Below, one piece after another: positions 19,058 through 26,329 of a DNA stretch of 26,329 bases. The translations under genes were made by a program, and so were the position numbers. Below the pieces are notes generated by a model. It saw nothing but the letters and a program-made list of their open reading frames with translations. It ran no database searches and was not told the origin of the DNA. This stretch comes from Acanthaster planci. Its lineage: Eukaryota; Echinodermata; Asteroidea; Valvatida; Acanthasteridae. The number at the start of each line of letters is the position of its first letter. Positions within the stretch are counted from its first letter, which is position 1. The DNA lies in the NCBI RefSeq assembly GCF_001949145.1, contig NW_019091705.1:59472-85800 (forward strand), written 5' to 3'.

Positions 19058-19632
19058 CTGTATAAATGAGGGAGCAATGTACAGATATAAATAAACATCA
19101 ATAACATAATAATATGTAAATTCTTTTTAGCAATCACTGACAAATACCAAGTTAATCATCCCAAAACTCCAGGTCTCGGATTAGACAAAATTCGTATATA
19201 AAAGTTTGGGCTATGTAAATCAATTGGCACTTAGGCCTTAAAATTGAAGGTTTCTACCTCGAAACCACAACCATGTCTTCCTTTCAGACTCACTGTGAAT
19301 ACTATTTAAATTTGCTTCCAGCAGTTGTTGTTCAGCAGTTCGGAGTTTTTAATTTTGTTGAATGTGTATACATTTTTAGAGTACACACAACACATTCCAT
19401 CAGGGTAATGCGTAGCACCGTAATCAGAAGAATTGGCAAGTATAACAACATAATAACAAGCCACCTCTGAATTGTTGAATTCAGAAATTCTGAATTGCTT
19501 GGTAATATCAGGAATCAGAACACTACCTTTGCATTTTCATATTCGGCTATACATTGCAGGGTACATGTACATCAGTTTTGAGGAAAACCTGTTTCCGACT
19601 GTTCGTGATGCTTACATATAAAACAAACTTAC
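19058..19632 (-). other. Intron of the BEN-like gene
   Basis: On the minus strand the segment begins GTAAGT (19632-19627) and ends TTTATACAG (19066-19058): 575 bp with GT..AG ends. The upstream exon ends in phase 1 and the downstream exon supplies two bases, restoring a Pro codon. A 65-codon plus-strand ORF inside is a chance ORF. Confidence 0.55.
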
Positions 19633-19801
19633 GTCTGACTTGAAGAATTCGGGCCTTGTAGGTATTGGATTTATACTTGACGGGAACAACCGCTCCTTCC
19701 TCCAGCAGATCCTGCAACTTAATTCTGCTGCGCTTGACCAGCTCCTCTGTACCGGCATATTTTGCAGGAGTTAGCCAGCAGACTTCAACAAAGTCGGACA
19801 T
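19633..19801 (-). CDS. First coding exon of the BEN-like gene
   Basis: From ATG at 19801 the minus strand gives 56 codons plus one base: MSDFVEVCWLTPAKYAGTEE, then LVKRSRIKLQDLLEEGAVVPVKY and a basic SNTYKARILQVR. It ends at a consensus donor (GTAAGT at 19632). Similar N-termini (a short beta-rich module of the type FVEV.WL....L V.V.W....Y.AKIL) precede BEN domains in uncharacterised invertebrate and fish proteins, from memory. This fits a chromatin or DNA-binding gene and its downstream exon. This exon is intact; the damage lies in the next one. The frame is open upstream, but only non-ATG triplets are available there, so 19801 is the likely start. Confidence 0.6.
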
Positions 19802-19955
19802 GATGATCGCAGTTATCTTGTAGTTGTCTCGTGTGAAGCTCAAAGGTGAATGATTTGTTGGCAAGCACACACTGTGTTTATAAGCCGAGTTTGGTCATTC
19901 CACCCCAACTTGCCTCCATACAGTGCCATATCAAGGGCAGCCGACAAGAATATTA

Positions 19956-20004
19956 CTTGAAAGTGGCAACCCTCTTGCCGTGAGAGAAAGATGCCTCTGT
20001 GGGT
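19956..20004 (+). repeat. Dispersed 50-bp repeat, copy 1
   Basis: CTTGAAAGTGGCAACCCTCTTGCCG..GAGAAAGATGCCTCTGTGGGT recurs at 20474-20526 in the same orientation. It lies upstream of the BEN-like gene. Function unknown. Confidence 0.75.
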
Positions 20005-20473
20005 TCAATTTCAGCAACTATAGGGCCACTTGAGTATCCCATCTGTAATTGTAAATGTATTTATGCAGGGAGGAAATTACCATGGCTTCCTTGGCTATTT
20101 GAAAAAATTTACGAACGGCTGGCACGTTTACGTCCTGTGTTTACCTCCTTTTAGTTGTCATGCGCAATTACATACAATAAAGGTTCAGTAAGGTGATGTC
20201 TTTTTGGGGTGAATAAAACATACAAAATGTACATGTATTTGCTTACAATAAAATTAAATTTTCCCGAAGCCTATTAAACGTCCCAATGTGCCATTATTAT
20301 TCTTTGTTTTTGTAAGAGAATGCCTAAATAGAGACTTTATGGTGATATAAAAAGGGATTTAACTACATGTATCTGGAAGAAATGGGAACAACTTGACGAT
20401 TTCAATTACATAAAAATTTGTTTTGCGTGAAGTTGGGACTAACCTAATGCAAACCAAAGTAACGAAAAAATAA

Positions 20474-20526
20474 CTTGAAAGTGACAACCGTCTTGCCGAG
20501 CGTGCGAGAAAGATGCCTCTGTGGGT
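20474..20526 (+). repeat. Dispersed 50-bp repeat, copy 2
   Basis: Matches 19956-20004 except for a 4-bp insertion (GCGT) and two substitutions. The spacing is about 518 bp. A 66-codon minus-strand ORF crosses it and is not supported. Confidence 0.75.
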
Positions 20527-21380
20527 CCCTGTGTGGTTTGTATGTGATGCCGACTTCATGTGATCATTAATAGGTCCATTGTCTGTAAAGCATTAGCATC
20601 ATGCTTAACGCTAAAACTCAGTGGAAGTAACATTGATGAATGTTTGAAAAGGAATAAGTCAGCAATTGACGTTCGTTAAATATTTGCTGGAAAATACGTG
20701 AGACTTCTGTTCGTGTGACGAACCAAGTTAACCGGTACTTTCCATTAAAAGTTTGTATCTTTATCCCTACTTCAAAATTCAGCACATGGTCGCCCAAAGT
20801 AGAGCCCGCATTATGTGTGCAGGTCGGTCGTCCGTACCTAGCTGTCCATATTTAAATGAGCTCATCTGGCTTTGCGGCAGGTGCGGGAGTCTGCGGAAAG
20901 AACGTGCATATTCATGTTTATTGTTATTCAAATGACCCGTTCTGGTCCATGCCGGAACGGGTTGTTAAGGGCCTCTTTTGTTAAAAAATTCCACATAATC
21001 CTGCAGAAAGAACGTGGAGTCAGTGCCTGGGCAATTTCGAGACGGCGCCTAACCCCCTCCTGAGTACGTTTTTCAACGGTTTCAGTACAATGGTTTTATT
21101 CAAAAGCAAATCTAATCTGGATGGAGCACAATACATACATGTACATTTTCAGACATTTCACAGGGGTGCTGAAGATAGGCATAGAACTGACTAAAGTCCC
21201 TCAAAACACTCAAGGTGCATTCCATATTTCATATCTATGCCCCCCTCCCCCAAGGACAAACCCAGGCCATTACGGGTTCACGGTAAATATCCAAACATGT
21301 ATGAAATTTGAATGTAGACCTATAATTATTTTTGTAAGCTGTTTATACAGAATAATTGAATTTCCTTATTTGCTTTGTGT
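20527..21380. other. No supported gene
   Basis: Contains short ORFs without motifs, a small imperfect hairpin (ACCCGTTCTGG..CCGGAACGGGT, near 20936-20966) and a GC-richer patch at 21030-21062. The 123-codon plus-strand ORF from 21121 runs into the triplicated segment and looks accidental. Confidence 0.4.
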
Positions 21381-21386
21381 GTATAG

Positions 21387-22020
21387 GTATCCTTCATACT
21401 GCAGCTGGAATGAAAGCTGGAGAATGGACATAAATCTGTTCTCCATGTTATTTTCGAACCTTGAAATTCAACGTAACTGCAGTTACATGTAGATATCAGA
21501 GGCACAAGTACCAACGATAAAGGAAGCTGCATGCAATAAAGCACGGAAATTAACAGGTGATGGTGAAAAGGCCCACTGTTGCATTGACATACAGACAGAT
21601 TGCCAGTCATGAATCAGTTTGTGTGCGTGTGGGGGGAGGGACATCCATGTACCATCATGCACGGTCTCCCACTTTAACATTCAAGTCCCCACGTACTCCA
21701 CATTTAGTGGGAACCCAAGGTTGCTATACCAATGAATGCATACATGTGCACATGTACGCCATATTTTTGTTCTAGTTATGACACAAGTTTTCCCCATGCA
21801 TCAACACAGAAACTGCTGCATCTGTAACAAATGTTTTCCTTTTGTAGTGATACAGATGTTCATCAGCGCAGACATAAGGGCGGTCTTCACACATGTCCCT
21901 GGTATCATTGATATGGAAGTGCAGTCAAAGCAGGATGGATCCTGAGAAGGGTGGGAACAGCTTCATAAAAATACTGGTAGCAAGACTGCAACCAACAGGA
22001 AGTAAGATTTACTTGTATGT
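21387..22020 (+). repeat. Tandem segment, copy 1 (degraded exon-containing unit)
   Basis: The unit starts after an acceptor-like TTTGTGTGTATAG and reads GTATCCTTCATACTGC. Conserved blocks in order: the CCTTCAT start, GCAGTTACATGTAGAT, ACGATAAAGGAAGCTGC, a CACTTTAACAT..GTCCC.ACGTACTCC block (21672-21702), GATACAGAT..TCATCAGC.CAGAC (21850-21872), and AACAGCTTCATAAAA..GCAAGACTGCAACC..CAGGAAG near 21957-22004. In-frame stops interrupt the apparent coding part. The family of the ancestral exon is not recognised. Confidence 0.65.
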
Positions 22021-22233
22021 GTACATGTAACCGCTATAATTTATTGAAAGACAGTGGCAGAAATTGCTCAAACTGGTTTCGGAAGAATAGTGCCAAGTTG
22101 TCAGCAAAAAGATCCCGATATTTTATATCGGTCCCCATGTCATTTGAAGTCTCGACAGATCTTCAGAACAGAGAGAAGTTGGCAGTTTTTATATGATAGA
22201 CTTTAGAAAAATGCCCTAAAACATGAAGGCAGT

Positions 22234-22980
22234 GTGTATCCTTCATTTTGTTTCTTGTGTATAGACATCCTTCATGCTGCTGCTGAAGTGAAAGCTACAG
22301 ATAATAGTTCTTCATGTTGGAAAGTCAACATCATCGCAGTTACATGTAGATCAGATGCATGGCTACCCACGATAAAGGAAGCTGCTGAACAACAAAGCAA
22401 GGAATACAAACAGATTGCCTGTTCCGATTACTGCAGTCATGAAGCAAAGTCTGTAAGTTTGTTTTTGCATTCAGTTGGGAACCCAAATAAGTCCCTGATT
22501 CACAGAGTGTCCCAGATTGACAATTGTGTACAAAATAACTTCTAAAAATGTACTAACAAAGAAGAAACAATGGGGGTCCCCATTATATACACTTTAGTGT
22601 GTGGGGGGGGCCATGTACCTCCACCATGAATGGTTCCCTCATCAACACCCACTTGCCCGGTCCTCCACTTTAACATACCGGTCCCAACGTACTCCCCATT
22701 CAGCGAGAACCGAAGGTTGCTATGCCAGTGATTTTTATTTATGTTCAAGTTCTGACATCAGTTTTTCAATGCATCAACACGTGTAGCACGGCACTTGTAA
22801 AAAATGTTTTCCTTTTTGCAATGATACAGATTTTAATCAGCACAGACAGGAAGACAGTCTTCATACATGTTGGATATCCAATACGCAGTTTGAAGCAGGA
22901 ACTGAATGGTGAGAACAGCTTCATCAAAGTACTCGTAACAAGATAATCCGAAAAACTGCAACCGACAGGAAGTTATTTGC
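22234..22980 (+). repeat. Tandem segment, copy 2
   Basis: Acceptor-like TTTCTTGTGTATAG (ending 22264) leads to ACATCCTTCATGCTGCTGCTG. The frame is open to a stop at 22543 and contains ILHAAAEVKATDNSS and TIKEAAEQQSKEYKQ. It is the least broken of the three copies. The same later blocks follow (CACTTTAACATACCGGTCCC near 22667-22686, GATACAGATTTTAATCAGCACAGAC, GAGAACAGCTTCATCAAAGTACTCGTAACAAG, ACTGCAACCGACAGGAAG). The offset to copy 1 at the start is 878 bp. Unrecognised; possibly an exon of a mobile-element or duplicated host gene. Confidence 0.65.
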
Positions 22981-22987
22981 TTTGCGA

Positions 22988-23250
22988 TATTGGTATCCTT
23001 CACACTGCTGCTGAAGTGACAATAGATAAATCTGTTCTCTACGATGTTGGGTTTAAGGATTGGAATGTAACGTAACTGGTTTCATGTACGTATCAGAAGC
23101 ACTGCTACCCAAGATGAAGGAAGCTGTTTGACAACCAAGCAAAGAAAATAACAAGATAATTAGTGGTGAAAAGGCCTGCTGTTGGATATTGACACACAAG
23201 AGAAGGCCAGTTTGATGAATACAGTCAGGAAGAAGTCACAAGTTCCTGAT
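22988..23250 (+). repeat. Tandem segment, copy 3 (truncated)
   Basis: It starts TTGGTATCCTTCACACTGCTGCTGAAGTG, continues with TTTCATGTACGTATCAGAAGCACTGCTACCCAAGATGAAGGAAGC and GGTGAAAAGGCCTGCTG, then loses similarity. The offset to copy 2 is 728 bp. Several in-frame stops show it is not translated. Confidence 0.6.
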
Positions 23251-23277
23251 ATTTTAAACGTGTTCTAAAGTCTTCTA

Positions 23278-23437
23278 ACATGTATTCATAAAAGAGAAGA
23301 AAGAAATCTTCATTTGTACTTTTGGGCATTTCACTACCGGCAAACTTTTTTTATGTCGTACATAAAAAACTTCACCCGTAGTGAAATGCCCAAAAGTACA
23401 AATGAAGATTTCTTTCTTCTCTTTTATGAATACATGT
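23278..23437. repeat. Perfect 60-bp inverted repeat with structured loop
   Basis: Arms 23278-23337 and 23378-23437 are exact reverse complements over 60 bp. The 40-nt centre can itself pair imperfectly (AACTTTTTTTATGT with ACATAAAAAACTTC). The whole could form a hairpin of about 160 nt. No coding capacity. The likely nature is a recently inserted MITE; a transcript would be a good Dicer substrate. The flanks (TCTTCTA..AGTAAGA) give no clear target-site duplication. Confidence 0.85.
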
Positions 23438-24104
23438 AGTAAGAACACTTTTAGTATTCTTTACCTCTCATAATCCTTCAACTTCTGGACCAGTTTCATT
23501 GTTTAATATTTTGAGTGTACTTGCTTAAATTCCACAATCAGAGTTTGTGCTGCTGTGCACTCGCAGATACCTGTTAAAAGTAATCATTTGTGCAGTTACT
23601 TTCAATAGGAAATGAGATGTACTTTTGAGAGAATTGTGTGAAATTGATGTTTGCTTAATTTTTCTTCCCATCTTTGAAATCAATATCTCTTTGTTTGTGT
23701 ATTTCAATGGCCCTAACAGTTCCAAATCCTCTGGTGTTAAGATGATTTTATATGGTCACTTTTGCAAATCCGTACACTGCACTGTAGCAAATCCTCATTC
23801 CAGCAATCAAATCCCTCACGAGAAAACTGAAGTGCTCCCTCACTTGATGAAATTCCACGTTTTGTATTACCTGACTGATAATATCTCTACGTTCGAGGCA
23901 CAAAAGTACAAACTGGATTGAATAAAGCATTTGCATTTATAATAACTATTCACTAAATCATTCGTTACCCATTATTCTTTAAAGTAGTGAATTGAAAGTC
24001 TTGTATAAAGATTTTGAAGTCTGTCGTCAGTTCAAATTGTATGTGCATTATCAAAAAAGTGTTGTGGTCCTAACATTGTCTATTAATTGTGTCAATCATT
24101 GAGA
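23438..24104. other. Nothing recognised
   Basis: AT-rich sequence. The 98-codon plus-strand ORF (23625-23921) has no motif or splice context, and overlapping minus-strand ORFs are equally unsupported. Confidence 0.45.
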
Positions 24105-24570
24105 TAGCTAGAAAGGGACATGTTAAGACGAAAATTGACCTAATGTGATTATGACGTCATTAGATGACAATTAAGTCACATGACATGAAAGGTGCACTCT
24201 TTGAAGCCCTATATCTCTGGAACTACACATCCCATCAGGATGAAATTTTGCGGATAGTTAGAAAAGGGTTATATTTTAGATGAATATGGACCTCGTGATG
24301 ATGATGTCATGATCATCAGGTGACAATTCATGTGTCCTTAAACGTGCCCTCTTTAAGGCTTATATCTTCCGAGGTAGATGTCCGATCAGGTTCAAATGTT
24401 GCAGATATCTTGAAAAGGAAATGCTTTTAAGGAATATTGACCTGATGTGATAATGATGTTTTCAGGAGACAAGTCATGTGACATTAAAGGTGCAATCTTT
24501 AAAGCCCTATATCCCCTGAAGTGCATGTCCGATCAGGTCCAAATCTTGCAGATACCTTGAAAAGGGAGTG
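24105..24570 (+). repeat. Array of 148-bp monomers (module A), distant block
   Basis: Three monomers with the landmark at about 24210, 24361 and 24509. CRE-like palindromes are decayed (ATGACGTCATTAG near 24151, GATGATGTCATGATCATCAGG near 24300). GATCAGG replaces GATTGGG in the shared CCGAT(T/C).GG segment in all three, so this block forms a sub-family distinct from that at 8.6-12.1 kb. Confidence 0.75.
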
Positions 24571-24879
24571 TTTTTTTTATGTACACTCATAGTCCACCAT
24601 AGACAGAGGATTCCAGAACCAAATCTTCAAAATGACAACATTGGGGGTCACGTGACATGAGATTAAAGCTGCAGTTTTCTCCATAGGTTTGGTACACATT
24701 CTTCTACTAAACACTGATGACCGAGGAGTCCTGAACTTTGGCTCAAGATTACTATGAGAATGAAAGAGAAATTGTATACTTATATTGTTTTACGCTCTGA
24801 TTTTCAAGTTGAAATAATCCCAAGAGTCAAAATATCAAGTAATATTTCATAAATTGTTTTCAGTTTAAGTGCAAATCAC
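24571..24879. other. Spacer with one isolated CACGTG site
   Basis: Contains GGTCACGTGACATGAGATTAAAG (near 24646), a lone match to the E-box part of a monomer, in otherwise unmatched sequence. No ORF. Confidence 0.45.
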
Positions 24880-25240
24880 GTGACATGACCTTAAAGGAGC
24901 ATTTTTTTGGTATGTTTTTTAGCCTTTTGACTTTGTAGATGATTTCAATCCACCATTTTGTTAACTTTTCATTGTTCCATCATTATCAACGTGATAGGCA
25001 AAAAAGACCCTGATACAAGAAATTCAATAAACAAATGACATCATAATGGTGTCATCATGATTTATTATTGATTTTTCAATAATTATTTTAGCCCATTGGC
25101 CTTGTTCATGTTTTCAAGTCACTATTTTGATAACTTCGCAGTGTTTGATCGTTATCAAAGTTACAGCCAGCAAAGACCCTGAACTAAGAATTATGCCAGA
25201 TTGATGATGTCATCTTGTAATTTTTATATATATTTTCCCC
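24880..25240 (+). repeat. Composite repeat: module B, distant copies
   Basis: Starts AATCACGTGACATGACCTTAAAGG. It contains two versions of the B module (AGCCTTTTGACTTTGTAGATG.., and ATTTTTCAATAATTATTTTAGCCCATTGGCC from about 25070) and a final GATGATGTCATCTTGTAATTT. The GTTATCAAAGTTACAGCCAG stretch matches the CATCATCAAAGTTACACCAAG of 10730-10750. Non-coding. Confidence 0.7.
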
Positions 25241-25257
25241 AGCCAGCCAGCCGACAC

Positions 25258-25395
25258 CTTCAAGCTTGGTGGTCAATTGGTTAAGATGTCTGCCTTAGTA
25301 AGCAGGAGGTCATGGGTTTGAGTCCCACCTGAGTACACTTGTTGTTTTTTCCCAAGCCTTCGGGGGCATACACTGAGCATACAGTGTTAAAATAC
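25258..25395 (+). mobile_element. tRNA-derived SINE (copy 2)
   Basis: The tRNA-like head has box A TGGTCAATTGG (25270-25280) and box B GGTTTGAGTCC (25315-25325). The arm CTGCCTTAGTAAGCAGGAG resembles the anticodon arm of tRNA-Thr(AGT), from memory. The tail ends in ACTGAGCATACAGTGTT (25372-25388), identical to copy 1 at 7845-7861, followed by TAAAATACA. This copy is better preserved than copy 1. A true tRNA gene is ruled out by the missing 3' acceptor stem and by the shared tail. Confidence 0.75.
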
Positions 25396-25440
25396 ACATC
25401 CGGCAGGGCCAAAAAAATCCAAACTTAATTTACATCTCCC

Positions 25441-26329
25441 TTGCGCAAATCCATCCTTGAAATAATTGTACACAAGCCTTTTTTGTCCTTCAAAAGAATG
25501 CCTAAATTGAAAGGTCTTATTGACAAACTTTATGATATTGGAGTGCGTGGCCTTGAACTTGACTGGTTTAAATCGTATTTACAGGGACGGCAGCAAGTTA
25601 CTAAAATCGGTAACAAGTATTCAACTCCTGCTGGAGTTCATTTTGGAGTGCCTCAGGTCCACTTCTTTTCACTCTGTATATCAATGATATAACTGGTGTT
25701 GTTTCTCGGGATACTATGATATTTTTATATGCTGACGACACCGCAATTTTCACTCGTGATCAATCTGTAGATGGCATAAATAGAGTTTTAAACAGGGATA
25801 TGGCCGAAATCTCTAAATGGTTGCAAATGAATGTCCTTACCTTGAATGCTAACAAAACGAAAAGTATGCTGTTTGGTACTCAAGCTAAACTAGGCCGAGG
25901 GGCGAATAATTCACATGTTCAGATCGGCAACACTCCTATTGACAATGTTAGTCAATTTAAGTATCTAGGTGTATTGCTGGACCCATCTTTGACTTGGAGT
26001 CATCATACCGATGCACTTGTTAAAAAAGCCAATAAACACGTAGGTGTTCTCCGGAGGCTCAAATGTGTTCTCCCACAACATACTTTAGGCCTGTTGTATA
26101 AAACATTGATCCTGCCACACTTTGATTACTGTGATGCTGTCTGGGGAAATTCCTCAAAACTAGCACTCAACGGGCTCAGTAAAATTCAGAATAGTGCTGG
26201 CTGACTCATCCTCGGTCTTCTACGGAGAACCCCTACAGAGCTTGTTCTATCGACATTAGAGTGGGATACTTTGGACGAAAGGCATACTTCCATTTAAATA
26301 TATTGGTTTATAAAAGTCTAATTATGCAG
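25441..26329 (+). mobile_element. Non-LTR retrotransposon reverse transcriptase, truncated and broken
   Basis: Plus-strand frames show LIDKLYDIGVRGLELDWFKS (RT palm/finger region), AGVHFGVPQ, LYADDTAIF (the catalytic YADD), WLQMNVLTLNANKTKSMLFG and QFKYLGVLLDPSLTWSHH, then LILPHFDYCDAVWG. This is the usual order for jockey/CR1-type non-LTR RTs. After GVPQ the expected G-S-x-L-G is missing by about 13 bases, shifting the frame (25656-25665). TGA at 26202 probably replaces CGA. A further frameshift lies near 26285, where FHLNILVYKSLIMQ continues in another frame to the window end. The endonuclease and the start of RT are absent, consistent with 5' truncation. Confidence 0.9.

Noticed and set aside
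19273-19470. 65-codon plus-strand ORF.
   Set aside because: Lies inside the intron of the BEN-like gene and has no motif.
21121-21492. 123-codon plus-strand ORF.
   Set aside because: It runs from unique DNA into the first triplicated segment, and other copies of that segment do not keep the frame.
25258-25330. Functional tRNA gene.
   Set aside because: Box A and box B are present, but the acceptor stem is not closed and the sequence shares a non-tRNA tail with the element at 7738-7870, so it is a SINE.

Overview
The window looks like nuclear DNA from an invertebrate animal. It has short exons with GT..AG splice signals, long AT-rich non-coding stretches, tRNA-derived SINEs, a jockey/CR1-type non-LTR retrotransposon, MITE-like palindromes and decayed transposase-like genes. 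Long prokaryotic-style ORFs, operons and Shine-Dalgarno sites are absent. The octamer TACATGTA and the palindrome TAGGCCTA recur. From memory of such genomes this suggests a marine deuterostome or lophotrochozoan, but the species cannot be named. Most ORFs over 60 codons are chance or lie inside repeats.

Layout. (1) 1-1040: 5' end of a minus-strand gene that runs off the left edge, with a CpG-richer stretch upstream. (2) 1.5-3.2 kb: a foldback element and the last exon of a minus-strand membrane protein with a rhomboid-like TM6/TM7 pattern. A broken 90-bp copy of that exon lies 1.3 kb away. (3) 5.1-6.2 kb: decayed plus-strand coiled-coil gene, followed by degenerate repeats and a perfect 16-bp-arm hairpin. 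(4) 7.7 kb: tRNA-derived SINE. (5) 8.4-12.4 kb: composite repeat built from monomers of about 148 bp that carry a CRE-like palindrome (TGACGTCA) and an E-box (CACGTG), mixed with a second module type. The block partly repeats with a 2.95-kb period, and related modules return at 24.1-25.2 kb. (6) 13.5-13.7 kb: small CpG-rich stretch. (7) 14.8-15.0 kb: 23-residue tandem repeat open in several frames. (8) 15.4-16.9 kb: broken plus-strand transposase-like gene interrupted by a pogo-like MITE. (9) 17.8 kb: near-perfect palindrome bounded by TTAA. (10) 18.0-19.8 kb: minus-strand two-exon gene with a degenerate BEN-like domain and at least three apparent frameshifts. (11) 21.4-23.2 kb: a segment present three times in tandem, each copy opening with a splice-acceptor-like sequence. 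(12) 23.3 kb: a perfect 60-bp inverted repeat. (13) 25.25-26.33 kb: a second SINE copy, then a truncated and frameshifted non-LTR reverse transcriptase that runs off the right edge.

No gene here is demonstrably intact. The most credible host coding exons are at 1-157, 3019-3177 and 19633-19801. The most interesting material is repeat architecture rather than a metabolic or defence system. I see no operon, CRISPR array or recognisable multi-gene pathway.
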